From positions 682,001-746,000 of the forward strand of contig NZ_JALKAO010000002.1 of assembly GCF_023015985.1 (NCBI RefSeq): a DNA stretch of 64,000 bases, written 5' to 3'. The stretch's first letter is position 1, and the number at the start of each line of letters is the position of its first letter. Below are positions 52,867 to 61,187 of this stretch, in pieces. Position numbers and translations under genes: made by a program. This DNA comes from Marivita sp. S6314. GTDB taxonomy: Bacteria > Pseudomonadota > Alphaproteobacteria > Rhodobacterales > Rhodobacteraceae. Under the pieces are notes generated by a model. It was not told the origin of the DNA, ran no database searches, and saw only the letters and a list, made by a program, of their open reading frames with translations.

Positions 52867-53649
52867 TCAACGGAACGCCTCACAGGGATCCCCGCGGTCA
52901 GCCGGCGGCGATGTTTCAACCAGATCAAACGCGCCCAGCGGCGCCCCCGCGCCGTCCTCGGCCTGCCCCAATGCGGCAATCCGCACCCCGGGCGCCGCCT
53001 CCATCAGGTAAACCGGTGCGCCCCAATCAAGGCGGGCATGCCCGTTGCCCGTGATCACCACCACCGGCCCGCCATAAGCCTCGAATGCCTGAACCGCGGA
53101 ATAGGCCAACTCCGCATCCCGCAACCGCTGGATATCCACCATCAACGGCAACATCTCCTGCGGCATCGCATCGCAATGGGCCGACAATTGCAGCGCCTCT
53201 CGGGTCGCCTGCTGGTCTTCGGGCAAGGGGGTGGTCAGACCATAACGCGCGCCATCCCCGCGAAACGCCGCCACAACACCGGTCTCCATGACACCCTTCG
53301 CCGTCTCACGCGGAACCGCCGCACCAAACACCGCCGCCTCCGGGGCGGCTGCAAAAATCGGATAATACATCGAAAAATCCGGCCAGCCGCTGTCAGCCCA
53401 GCCCAGCGCGGCCTCCAAAGCCACCTCATCCGCCACCAGGTCCGGCGTCACAAGATTCGCCTGCGCCTGCGTCAGCATCTCGAACACCAGCGCCGTCGGC
53501 TGCAACGCCACGACATAGTCCGCCTGTCGCGCATGATGTCCGGGGTTGTCATGCAGCTCCCCCAGGAACACCACATCCGCCCCATCAAAAACGCCCCCAG
53601 CGGTCAGAACCGTGGGGGCGCAGGCCAGAACAAAAACTAAATGCTTCAT
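52867..53649 (-). CDS. ChaN-like heme-binding/Tiki-superfamily protein
   Basis: A 260-residue protein of the ChaN/EreA-like group, linked to heme-iron uptake in other bacteria. It has F-L-G-E-L-H-D-N-P-G-H-H near residue 30, V-F-E-M-L, R-L-R-D-A-E-L-A-Y near 180, and I-T-G-N-G-H-A-R near 200, all family landmarks. The N-terminal MKHLVFVLACAP looks like a very short export or lipoprotein signal (L-A-C), shorter than usual, so mode of export is unclear. It overlaps the rpoH stop by ATGA and is cotranslated with that sigma factor. Confidence 0.82.
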   Translation of the reverse strand: MKHLVFVLACAPTVLTAGGVFDGADVVFLGELHDNPGHHARQADYVVALQPTALVFEMLTQAQANLVTPDLVADEVALEAALGWADSGWPDFSMYYPIFAAAPEAAVFGAAVPRETAKGVMETGVVAAFRGDGARYGLTTPLPEDQQATREALQLSAHCDAMPQEMLPLMVDIQRLRDAELAYSAVQAFEAYGGPVVVITGNGHARLDWGAPVYLMEAAPGVRIAALGQAEDGAGAPLGAFDLVETSPPADRGDPCEAFR

Positions 53650-54524
53650 GCGAGGAAGTGATGCACCTCTGGGCTCTGGGCTTCAAGCGACTTCCGGATT
53701 TTCTGGAACGCCGCCGCCTCAAGCTGGCGCACCCGCTCTTTTGACAAGCCCAACTCGTTGCCAAGGCTTTCCAGCGTCCGCGCATCTTCCCGCAGCTTGC
53801 GTTCACGCACGATAAACCGTTCGCGCTCATTCAGCTGGTTCATCGCCATCAACAGCCACTGACGCAACTGCGCGAGATCCATGTCTTCTTCGACCATCTC
53901 TTCGGCCTGCGCGCTGTCATCCTCCAGCGCATCAATCCACTCACGGCCCTCATCTTCGGTCGATTGCGTCGCGTTCAGCGAATAATCCGACCCGGACAAG
54001 CGGCCTTCCATCATCTCCACGTCATGCAGCGGCACACCGATCTCTTCCGAGATCAAACGCCTCATCTCGTGCCCTTCCAGCTTCTTGCCTTCGGCCGCCG
54101 CTTCCCGCTCCAGCCGCGCCTGAACCCGGCGCATGTTGAAAAACAGAGATTTCTGCGAAGATGTGGACCCGGTGCGCACAATCGACCAGTTCCGCATCAC
54201 GTAATCCTGAATCGACGCCTTGATCCACCACACGGCATAGGTCGAAAAGCGGACGCCACGATCCGGGTCGAACTTGTCCGCCGCCTTCATCAGGCCCAGA
54301 CCCGCTTCCTGGATCAAATCATTCATCGGCGCGCCGTAACGCTTGAACTTGGACGCCATCGAAATGGCCAATCGCATATACGCGGTGATCAAACGGTGCA
54401 GCGCGGCCTCGTCCCGTTCGTCGCGCCAGGCATAGGCCAGCTTCAGTTCGGTTTCCGCATCCAGAAGCTCTGCCTTCATCGCGCGGCGTGACAAGGTTTG
54501 GTCGTTAAAAGCGTCGAGTGCCAT
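53646..54524 (-). CDS. rpoH: RNA polymerase sigma-32 type factor (RpoH, probably RpoHII)
   Basis: A 292-residue group 3 sigma factor. Region 2 has L-I-Q-E-A-G-L-G-L-M-K-A-A-D-K-F-D-P and F-S-T-Y-A-V-W-W-I-K-A-S-I-Q-D-Y-V (about residues 70-120); the RpoH-type box near 130-140 reads S-Q-K-S-L-F-F-N-M-R-R; region 4 ends L-G-L-S-K-E-R-V-R-Q-L-E. An RpoE-like promoter precedes it, which matches RpoHII, the sigma factor of singlet-oxygen response in Rhodobacter sphaeroides. The start at 54524 follows GGGGGCAC. Confidence 0.93.
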   Translation of the reverse strand: MALDAFNDQTLSRRAMKAELLDAETELKLAYAWRDERDEAALHRLITAYMRLAISMASKFKRYGAPMNDLIQEAGLGLMKAADKFDPDRGVRFSTYAVWWIKASIQDYVMRNWSIVRTGSTSSQKSLFFNMRRVQARLEREAAAEGKKLEGHEMRRLISEEIGVPLHDVEMMEGRLSGSDYSLNATQSTEDEGREWIDALEDDSAQAEEMVEEDMDLAQLRQWLLMAMNQLNERERFIVRERKLREDARTLESLGNELGLSKERVRQLEAAAFQKIRKSLEAQSPEVHHFLA

Positions 54525-54553
54525 CTGTGCCCCCAGTCTTGATCCCTCGTACT

Positions 54554-54582
54554 GTCTACGGGGCACCCACAAGGCTGGATCA
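54554..54582 (-). promoter_or_regulatory. RpoE (ECF sigma)-like promoter of rpoH
   Basis: On the minus strand TGATCC (54582-54577), a 17-base spacer, then GTAGAC (54559-54554), about 30 bases before the ATG. TGATCC is the known -35 element recognised by R. sphaeroides RpoE, which transcribes rpoHII there. The -10 match is weaker. Confidence 0.65.
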
Positions 54583-54675
54583 AAAATTTATCTCCAAAAC
54601 ATGAATAGCGCGCAGGCTGCATAAAAAGCCCTGACATAAATGCCGATCCGTGATCGGCAACCGCACAATTCTCAA

Positions 54676-54705
54676 TTGGGCGTTTCGCGGTCTTCACACT
54701 AGGCT
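54676..54705 (+). promoter_or_regulatory. Predicted promoter of the GST-YHS-like gene
   Basis: TTGGGC (54676-54681), an 18-base spacer, then TAGGCT (54700-54705), 31 bases before the ATG at 54737. Same -10 sequence as the promoter at 11273-11300. Confidence 0.45.
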
Positions 54706-54736
54706 AACCCAACACGAACAGAAACCGGGACACGAC

Positions 54737-55603
54737 ATGACCTACGACCTCTATATCGGCGATTTCGCATATTCGAGCTGGTCTCTGCGTGGCTGGCTCC
54801 TGTTCCGCCACCTGGGCCTCAAACCCAACCTGCATCTCGTCGATTTCAGCACCTCCAGCGTCGCGGACCAAATTCCCGACATGGCCCCCGCCAGAACCGT
54901 GCCCTGCATGCGCACCCCCGAAGGCACCCCGGTCTGGGAATCCCTGGCCATGGCCGAAGAACTGCACGACCGTCACCCCGATGGCGGCCTCTGGCCCTCC
55001 GATCCCACCGCCCGCGCCCTGGGCCGCGCCCTTGCCGCCGAAATGAACGCAGGCTTTTCCGCCCTGCGCACCGAATGCCCGATGAACCTGCGCACCGCCT
55101 ACCGCGCCGTCGACCTGTCCGACGACACCCGGGCCGACATTGCCCGCATCGAAAAAATCTGGAGCTTTGCCCGCAACAAATACGCCGACCAGGGCCCATG
55201 GCTGCTCGGCACCTACTCCATCGCCGACATCGCTTATGCCCCGGTGGCGGCGCGGTTCGCCGGTTATGACGTGGCCCTGTCCGATACAGCACAAGCCTAT
55301 GTCGACACCCACCTGAACGACACGATGTTCCGCCAATGGCGCACCATGTCACTGGTCACCGGAAAAACCCTGCCATGGTATGCCAAACCCTTTGACACCA
55401 AACCCTGGCCCGGCCCAACGCCACAGCCCGCGAAACCGGTCGAAACCGGCCCGTCGGTCAACGCAACCTGCCCGTTCACCGGCGGCACGCCTGCATGGTT
55501 CCTTGAATACAAAGGCCAAATCTACGGCTTTGAAAACAAGCTCTGCCGCGATGAAACCGTCCAAGACCCCGAGGCCTGGCCCGCCTTCATCGCCATCACC
55601 TAA
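54737..55603 (+). CDS. Glutathione S-transferase with C-terminal YHS-like domain
   Basis: A 288-residue protein. The N-terminal GST domain opens Y-I-G-D-F-A-Y-S-S-W-S-L-R-G-W and has the anchoring T-V-P-C-M-R and W-E-S-L-A-M-A-E-E. The helical C-domain runs to ~215. After a Pro-rich linker (P-W-P-G-P-T-P-Q-P-A-K-P) comes a ~45-residue tail with T-C-P-F-T-G-G, Y-K-G-Q-I-Y-G-F, L-C-R-D and D-P-E-A-W-P-A-F, which looks like a YHS/TRASH metal-binding module. It is divergent from rpoH. Redox or metal sensing together with glutathione is inference. Confidence 0.82.
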   Translation: MTYDLYIGDFAYSSWSLRGWLLFRHLGLKPNLHLVDFSTSSVADQIPDMAPARTVPCMRTPEGTPVWESLAMAEELHDRHPDGGLWPSDPTARALGRALAAEMNAGFSALRTECPMNLRTAYRAVDLSDDTRADIARIEKIWSFARNKYADQGPWLLGTYSIADIAYAPVAARFAGYDVALSDTAQAYVDTHLNDTMFRQWRTMSLVTGKTLPWYAKPFDTKPWPGPTPQPAKPVETGPSVNATCPFTGGTPAWFLEYKGQIYGFENKLCRDETVQDPEAWPAFIAIT

Positions 55604-55618
55604 GGCACATGGCCCGCC

Positions 55619-55987
55619 CTAGCCGCGCGCGCCGTGGCTCGGGCGGCTCAACACGTAGGCTGCGGCTCCCGACATGCACACCGCCTGCACCGTCAGCACG
55701 AACACCGGCAGACCGAAATACAGGCTGACCACGAATGTCGCCGCCATCATCGACAGGGCCATCACCTTGAATTTCGGCGCAATGGCCCCGTTTTCCCGCC
55801 AATCCGCGATGATCGGGCCAAACAGATGATGCCCCTCCAGCATCGCCGCAAGGCGCGGCGACCCTCGGGTGAAACAGAACGCCGCCAACAGGACAAGCGG
55901 CGTCGTTGGCAGCACCGGCAGCACAACACCGATGGCCGCAAATGCCAGCGACACCGCGCCTAAAACTGTCCAGATCGGTCGTGTCAC
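55619..55987 (-). CDS. DUF454 (YbaN-like) inner-membrane protein
   Basis: A 122-residue protein with three or four membrane helices. It matches the DUF454 pattern: G-V-V-L-P-V-L-P-T-T-P-L-V-L-L-A-A-F-C-F-T-R-G-S-P near residues 22-45, then L-F-G-P-I-I-A-D-W-R-E-N-G-A-I. Function unknown in all bacteria I know of. Convergent with the GST-YHS-like gene. The 138-bp stretch to comM holds no feature I can name. Confidence 0.87.
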   Translation of the reverse strand: MTRPIWTVLGAVSLAFAAIGVVLPVLPTTPLVLLAAFCFTRGSPRLAAMLEGHHLFGPIIADWRENGAIAPKFKVMALSMMAATFVVSLYFGLPVFVLTVQAVCMSGAAAYVLSRPSHGARG

Positions 55988-56125
55988 ATCACCGCTCGCT
56001 CACACACCCTTGCCGGTTTATATGGCGTGCGTCCCGGCAAAGTCACACCAAATCGCACCCGCAGTCGTTAACCTTTTGGCAACCATGGCACAGGCACCCT
56101 GCCCCGGCAAAAGAAAGCAGGTGCC

Positions 56126-57634
56126 ATGGTCGCCCATGCCTACACAGTTGCGTTCGAAGGGGTCGAAGCGCGCATCGTCGAAGTCCAATGCGCCGTGACC
56201 CCCGGCATGCCGGCCTTTTCCATCGTCGGCCTGCCCGACAAGGCCGTGTCGGAATCCCGTGACCGCGTGCGCGGCGCTCTTTCCACGCTGCACATCGCGC
56301 TGCCCTCCAAGCGCATCACCATCAACCTGTCACCGGCCGACCTGCCCAAGGAAGGGTCGCATTTCGATCTGCCCATCGCCCTCGCCCTGCTGGCCGAGAT
56401 TGACATCCTGCCCAAAGACGCCGTGGCACAGGCGGTTGCCTTGGGCGAACTCTCACTCGACGGCGCGCTGATCCCCGTCATCGGCGCCCTGCCCGCCGCA
56501 ATGGCCGCCGCCTCGGAAAACCGCGCGCTTTTGTGCCCGGCCGCCTCGGGGGCCGAAGCCGCCTGGGTCGGCGGCTGCCAGGTCATCGGCGCGGGTGGCC
56601 TGATGGATATCATCCAGCACCTGACCGGACGCACCCCGCTGCCGCCCTGCGACCCGGGCGAGGTGCAGATGCCCGCCGCGACCACCGATATGGCCGATGT
56701 CAAAGGTCAGGAACGCGCCAAGCGCGCGCTCGAAATCGCCGCAACCGGACGGCATCACGTGCTGATGGTCGGCACGCCCGGCTCGGGTAAATCCATGCTT
56801 GCAGCGCGCCTGCCCGGCATCCTGCCACCGCTCACCCCGTCCGAAGCGCTCGAAACCTCCATGGTGCACTCCCTATCGGGCCTGATCGAGGCCGGCGGCA
56901 TCTCCCGCCATCGCCCGTTCCGTGAACCCCATCACACAGCCTCGATGGCCGCCATCGTCGGCGGTGGGCGCACCGCCAAACCCGGCGAAATCAGCCTGGC
57001 GCATAACGGCGTTCTGTTCATGGACGAGTTTCCAGAATTTCCCCGCGCCGTGCTGGAAACGCTGCGCCAGCCCATCGAAACCGGCGAAGTCATGGTCGCC
57101 CGCGCCAACGCCCATGTCACCTATCCCTGCCGCTTCATGCTGGTCGCCGCCGCCAACCCCTGCAAATGCGGCCACCTGTCCGACCCGGCCCGCGCCTGTT
57201 CCCGCGCCCCGCACTGCGGAGAAGACTACATGGGCCGCATCTCCGGCCCGCTGCTCGACCGGTTTGACCTGCGCGTCGATGTCCCGCCCGTGGCCTTCCG
57301 CGACCTCGACGGCCCGAACACAGGCGCAACCTCGGCGCAGATCGCCGCCCGCGTCGCCGCGGCCCAGACGGTCCAGCGCGCCCGCTTTGCCGACACGCCA
57401 AACCTGACCCACAACGCCGACCTTCAGGGCGAACTGCTCGACACCGCCACCGCGCTCGACACAGACGCCCGCGCCCTGATCACCCAGGCTGCCGACCGCT
57501 TCGGCCTGTCCGCCCGTGGCTATCACCGCGTCCTGCGGGTGGCGCGCAGCATCGCTGACCTCGACGCCTCCGACGCCGTCAGCCGCGATCACGTCGCCGA
57601 AGCGCTCAGCTACCGCTTGCCGCAAACCGCATGA
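56126..57634 (+). CDS. comM: YifB/ComM family Mg-chelatase-like AAA+ ATPase
   Basis: A 502-residue protein. The N-terminal Lon-protease-like fold (V-E-A-R-I-V-E-V-Q, I-V-G-L-P-D-K-A-V-S-E-S-R-D-R-V) is followed by the AAA+ core with Walker A GTPGSGKS near residue 217, Walker B L-F-M-D-E-F-P-E-F, and the zinc-like C-K-C-G-H-L...C-S-R-A-P-H-C. ComM is a helicase that drives branch migration of incoming DNA during natural transformation in other bacteria; that role here is by homology only. Confidence 0.92.
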   Translation: MVAHAYTVAFEGVEARIVEVQCAVTPGMPAFSIVGLPDKAVSESRDRVRGALSTLHIALPSKRITINLSPADLPKEGSHFDLPIALALLAEIDILPKDAVAQAVALGELSLDGALIPVIGALPAAMAAASENRALLCPAASGAEAAWVGGCQVIGAGGLMDIIQHLTGRTPLPPCDPGEVQMPAATTDMADVKGQERAKRALEIAATGRHHVLMVGTPGSGKSMLAARLPGILPPLTPSEALETSMVHSLSGLIEAGGISRHRPFREPHHTASMAAIVGGGRTAKPGEISLAHNGVLFMDEFPEFPRAVLETLRQPIETGEVMVARANAHVTYPCRFMLVAAANPCKCGHLSDPARACSRAPHCGEDYMGRISGPLLDRFDLRVDVPPVAFRDLDGPNTGATSAQIAARVAAAQTVQRARFADTPNLTHNADLQGELLDTATALDTDARALITQAADRFGLSARGYHRVLRVARSIADLDASDAVSRDHVAEALSYRLPQTA

Positions 57635-58570
57635 TCAGGACAGCTTTGCCTCAATCGCCTGCCAGATCTTCTCGGCGATATTTACCCCGTCAAACCGTTC
57701 CAGTTCCTGAATGCCAGTGGGCGAGGTCACGTTGATCTCGGTCAAGTAATCCCCGATCACATCAATGCCGACAAACACCTGCCCCTTTTCCTTCAAAAGC
57801 GGCCCGATCCGTGCGCAGATCTCCAAATCGCGCTCTGACAGCCCGATCTTTTCAGGCCGCCCGCCCACATGCATGTTTGACCGCGTTTCACCCGCCGCCG
57901 GCACCCGGTTGATCGCACCCACAGGATCGCCATCGACAAGAATCACCCGCTTGTCCCCCGCCGACACATCCGGCAGGAATTTCTGAACAATCAACGGCTC
58001 ACGCGAAAAGCCGGTGAACAACTCGTGCAGCGATGTCAGATTCCGGTCATTCGCATCCAGCCGGAACACCCCGGCCCCGCCATTGCCGTAAAGCGGCTTG
58101 AGGATAACGTCCCCATACCGCGCCTTGAACGATTTGATCGTCTCAAGATCCCGCGCAATCATCGTTGGCGGTGTCAGATCGGGAAAATCCAGCACCAACA
58201 GCTTCTCGGGATAATTGCGCACCCAGAACGGGTCATTCACCACCAGGGCCTGCCCCGCCAGACGGTCCAGCAAATGCGTCGACGTGATGTAATGCATGTC
58301 AAACGGCGGGTCCTGTCGCAGCCAGATCACGTCGAAATCCGCCAGATCCACCTGTTCCTCGGGCCCCAACGCCACGTGATCGCCCTGCACACGCTTTACC
58401 GTGAAAGAATGCCCTTTGGCCAGGATCCGGCCCTCGTCATAGGCCAGTTTGTCGGGGCTGTAGAAAAACAAGTCGTGTCCACGCGCCTGTGCCTCTTCGG
58501 CAAGGCGAAAACTGCTGTCGGCCGAGATGTCGACGGATTGGATCGGATCCATCTGGAACGCGATTTTCAT
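57635..58570 (-). CDS. gshB: Glutathione synthase
   Basis: A 311-residue ATP-grasp enzyme that joins gamma-glutamylcysteine and glycine. It opens [20 protein letters not shown], then [10 protein letters not shown] near residue 97, [10 protein letters not shown] near 180, and the C-terminal [11 protein letters not shown]. Length and start fit GshB exactly. Neighbours yraN and rsmI follow the same strand upstream. Confidence 0.97.
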   Translation of the reverse strand: MKIAFQMDPIQSVDISADSSFRLAEEAQARGHDLFFYSPDKLAYDEGRILAKGHSFTVKRVQGDHVALGPEEQVDLADFDVIWLRQDPPFDMHYITSTHLLDRLAGQALVVNDPFWVRNYPEKLLVLDFPDLTPPTMIARDLETIKSFKARYGDVILKPLYGNGGAGVFRLDANDRNLTSLHELFTGFSREPLIVQKFLPDVSAGDKRVILVDGDPVGAINRVPAAGETRSNMHVGGRPEKIGLSERDLEICARIGPLLKEKGQVFVGIDVIGDYLTEINVTSPTGIQELERFDGVNIAEKIWQAIEAKLS

Positions 58571-58636
58571 GAAATGGCCCCCTTGCTGTGCTGGCCTCGT
58601 AATGGCGCAACGCCTGTCGGGGCGCAAGCGATGCGG

Positions 58637-59023
58637 CTAGGCCGCCAGACTTGCGTTCTCGATGATCTCAACCACGCCCTGCGCGTCCACAAGCGCCACA
58701 TCCAGCCGCGCATCCGTCAGCGCGCCCTTGGGACACGACCCCAGATAGTGATCCGCGCTGTGCAGAATACGCTGCATTTGCCGTGCCGTCAGCCGCTGCG
58801 CCGCCTGCGCATGGGTGCGGCTTTTCTTGACCTCGACAAAAACCACCGTTTCGCCTTCGGAAAAGATCAGATCAATTTCTCCATAGGGTCCGCGCCAACG
58901 CGCCTCGCGCAAGCGCGCCCCGCGCCGCCCGTATGTGTGTTCCACCGTTTTTTCCGCGCTGATCCCGGCATGGTAATTGGTTTGTCCCGTCGCCGAGACA
59001 TCATTCTGAAAATCAAAGGGCAT
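58637..59023 (-). CDS. YraN family (UPF0102) nuclease-like protein
   Basis: A 128-residue protein of the restriction-endonuclease-like fold. The core reads G-A-R-L-R-E-A-R-W-R-G-P-Y-G-E-I-D-L-I, then V-F-V-E-V-K-K-S-R, the D...E-x-K pattern of that superfamily. Its physiological role is unknown. It follows rsmI on the same strand after 38 bp; the rsmI-lpoA-yraN neighbourhood is conserved across proteobacteria. Confidence 0.9.
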   Translation of the reverse strand: MPFDFQNDVSATGQTNYHAGISAEKTVEHTYGRRGARLREARWRGPYGEIDLIFSEGETVVFVEVKKSRTHAQAAQRLTARQMQRILHSADHYLGSCPKGALTDARLDVALVDAQGVVEIIENASLAA

Positions 59024-59061
59024 CTGCCACCTCCAGTCAGAATCACCCTAAAACAAGACAT

Positions 59062-59919
59062 CTAATTTTCGCCTAATGCCATCGCCCTTTGATACGCCTC
59101 CCGCCTTGGCACGCCAAAGCGACGCGCGATCTCGCTGGCCGCGTCTTTCACCGACAGTCGGCGCAACGCCTCTTCCAGCGCCGCATCCAGCGTCGCCTGA
59201 TCCGCCACGCGGCCCTGGCCCCGGTCAATGACCACCACGATCTCTCCTCGCGGCGCATCCGCCAGGTACGCCTCCGCCAGTTCCGTCAACGTCCCGGCCC
59301 GGCGTTCCTCGAATTTCTTGGTCAATTCCCGACACACCACCGCCGCCCGATCCGCGCCCAGAACCTCTGCGGCGTCGCGCAGCATCGCGCCCAACCGCTT
59401 GGGGGATTCGTAGAAAATCAGCGTCGCGGGCACATCCACACATTCCGCCAGCGCCTTTTTCCGTTTGCCCGAACTGTTCGGCAGAAACCCGGCAAACAGA
59501 AACCGGTCCGACGGCAACCCCGACACCGTCAACGCGGCCACCGCAGCTGTTGCCCCCGGCGCAGTGGTGCAATCGTATCCTGCCTCCAATGCTGCCCGCA
59601 TCAGGTCAAACCCCGGGTCCGAGATCAACGGCGTGCCCGCCTCGGACGCGTAAACCACCGATTGCCCTGCCTCCAGCGCCGCAAGCAAACGCGGCCGCGC
59701 CCGGTCGCCATTGTGATCGTGATAGGCAACCAGCGGTCGCTCCGACAAAGGCACGCCATGAATATCCATCAACCGGCGCAACGACCGGGTGTCCTCGGCC
59801 GCCAGAACATCGGCCCCTGCCAAAAGGTCCAGCGCGCGCAGCGTGATGTCCCGTGCATTGCCCAACGGAGTCGCCACAAGGTACAATCCCGGCGCGATAT
59901 CGCGTGCCTGCCAATTCAT
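59062..59919 (-). CDS. rsmI: 16S rRNA 2'-O-ribose methyltransferase RsmI (C1402)
   Basis: A 285-residue SAM-dependent enzyme that methylates C1402 of 16S rRNA with a tetrapyrrole-methylase fold. Motifs: Y-L-V-A-T-P-L-G-N-A-R-D-I near residue 13, D-V-L-A-A-E-D-T-R near 35, Y-A-S-E-A-G-T-P-L-I-S-D-P-G near 90, and V-S-G-L-P-S-D-R-F-L-F-A-G-F. Divergent from the LpoA-like lipoprotein gene. Confidence 0.95.
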   Translation of the reverse strand: MNWQARDIAPGLYLVATPLGNARDITLRALDLLAGADVLAAEDTRSLRRLMDIHGVPLSERPLVAYHDHNGDRARPRLLAALEAGQSVVYASEAGTPLISDPGFDLMRAALEAGYDCTTAPGATAAVAALTVSGLPSDRFLFAGFLPNSSGKRKKALAECVDVPATLIFYESPKRLGAMLRDAAEVLGADRAAVVCRELTKKFEERRAGTLTELAEAYLADAPRGEIVVVIDRGQGRVADQATLDAALEEALRRLSVKDAASEIARRFGVPRREAYQRAMALGEN

Positions 59920-59921
59920 GT

Positions 59922-59950
59922 CTGGACCCGCCTTTCGCGTCGTCTATTAT
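59922..59950 (+). promoter_or_regulatory. Predicted promoter of the lpoA-like/glnD genes
   Basis: CTGGAC (59922-59927), a 17-base spacer, then TATTAT (59945-59950), 55 bases before the lipoprotein start. The -10 is strong, the -35 moderate. Confidence 0.45.
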
Positions 59951-60005
59951 CCCGCACAACCAAAATACGCGCGCGACGAACGTGACGCGATCAGGGAGTG
60001 TTTTT

Positions 60006-61187
60006 ATGTTGGCTGTTTTGTCCACCCCCCGCAAGCTCATGCGGAAAGCCGTGGCGGTCGTTGCATTTATGGGACTGGCCGCATGTGATCCCAGCATGAT
60101 GGCCGGCACCGGCGGCGGCACGGGTCCGCGCGTCGACACGAACGCACCGGTTCCGGTCGCGCTCCTGATCCCGCGCACCGACAGCAGCGCCGGGGCGGTG
60201 GCCAGCAGCATGGAAAACGCAGCCCGGCTTGCGCTGGCTTCGCTCGATGGTGTCCAGATCGACCTGCGCGTCTATGACACCGCCGGAAATGCGCAACAGG
60301 CCGCCACCCAGGCCGAACGCGCCGTCTCCGAAGGCGCCCAGATCATCCTTGGCCCTCTCTTCGGCGAAGCGGCCAACGCGGCGGGTGTCGCCGTGTCGGA
60401 CAACAATGTGAACGTCCTCAGCTTCTCCAACAACCCAAGCATCGCGGGCGGCAACGTCTTCATCCTTGGCGCGACCTTCCGCAACACCGCCAACCGCCTG
60501 CTGGGCTACGCCGCGCGGCAAGGCAAAAACTCCGTTGTCATCGTGCACCCGCAAAACGTCGAAGGCGAGTTTGGCAAAGCCTCGATTCAGGCCGCAGCCG
60601 CCCAGAACGGGGTCCGCGTGGCCGCTGTGGAATCCTTCCCGTTCTCGCAAGACGGCGTGACCGCCGCCGTTCCCCGGATCGCCAGCAGCATTCAGGCCAA
60701 TGGCGCGGATTCCGTGTTCCTGACCTCTACCGCCGCCGGCGCATTGCCGATGTTCCTGCAACTGCTCCCCGAGGCCGGTGTCAGCCCCGCCGCCACGCAA
60801 TATATCGGCCTGGCCCGGTGGGACGTGCCGCCACAAATCCTGGCAATGCCGGGCGCACAGGGTGGATACTTCACGCTGACCGATCCCGGCGCGACAAACG
60901 CCTTTGAAAGCCGGTACCGCGCGCGCTACGGGGCCGATCCGCACCCGCTGGCGGGCCTTGCCTTTGATGGCATCGCAGCCGTCGGCGCGTTGGTCAAACA
61001 GGGCCGCTCAGACGCCTTGAGCGGGCGGGCACTGACACAGAATTCTGGCTTCCAGGGGGCCACAGGCGTGTTCCGCCTCCGGTCCGACGGAACCAACGAG
61101 CGCGGACTTGCGGTTGCAACCGTGCGCAACAAGCAGGTGACCATCCTTGACTCAGCCCCATCCGGCTTCGGCAGCGCAGGCTTCTGA
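60006..61187 (+). CDS. Penicillin-binding protein activator (LpoA-like) lipoprotein
   Basis: A 393-residue outer-membrane lipoprotein, Cys27 in G-L-A-A-C. The rest is one periplasmic-binding-like domain: V-A-L-L-I-P-R near residue 50, Q-I-I-L-G-P-L-F-G-E-A near 115, and G-L-A-F-D-G-I-A-A-V near 318. It corresponds to the C-terminal domain of E. coli LpoA without its TPR domain, the usual alphaproteobacterial form. It should stimulate a class A penicillin-binding protein. GGGAG lies eight bases before the ATG. Its last 41 bases overlap glnD. Confidence 0.85.
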   Translation: MLAVLSTPRKLMRKAVAVVAFMGLAACDPSMMAGTGGGTGPRVDTNAPVPVALLIPRTDSSAGAVASSMENAARLALASLDGVQIDLRVYDTAGNAQQAATQAERAVSEGAQIILGPLFGEAANAAGVAVSDNNVNVLSFSNNPSIAGGNVFILGATFRNTANRLLGYAARQGKNSVVIVHPQNVEGEFGKASIQAAAAQNGVRVAAVESFPFSQDGVTAAVPRIASSIQANGADSVFLTSTAAGALPMFLQLLPEAGVSPAATQYIGLARWDVPPQILAMPGAQGGYFTLTDPGATNAFESRYRARYGADPHPLAGLAFDGIAAVGALVKQGRSDALSGRALTQNSGFQGATGVFRLRSDGTNERGLAVATVRNKQVTILDSAPSGFGSAGF

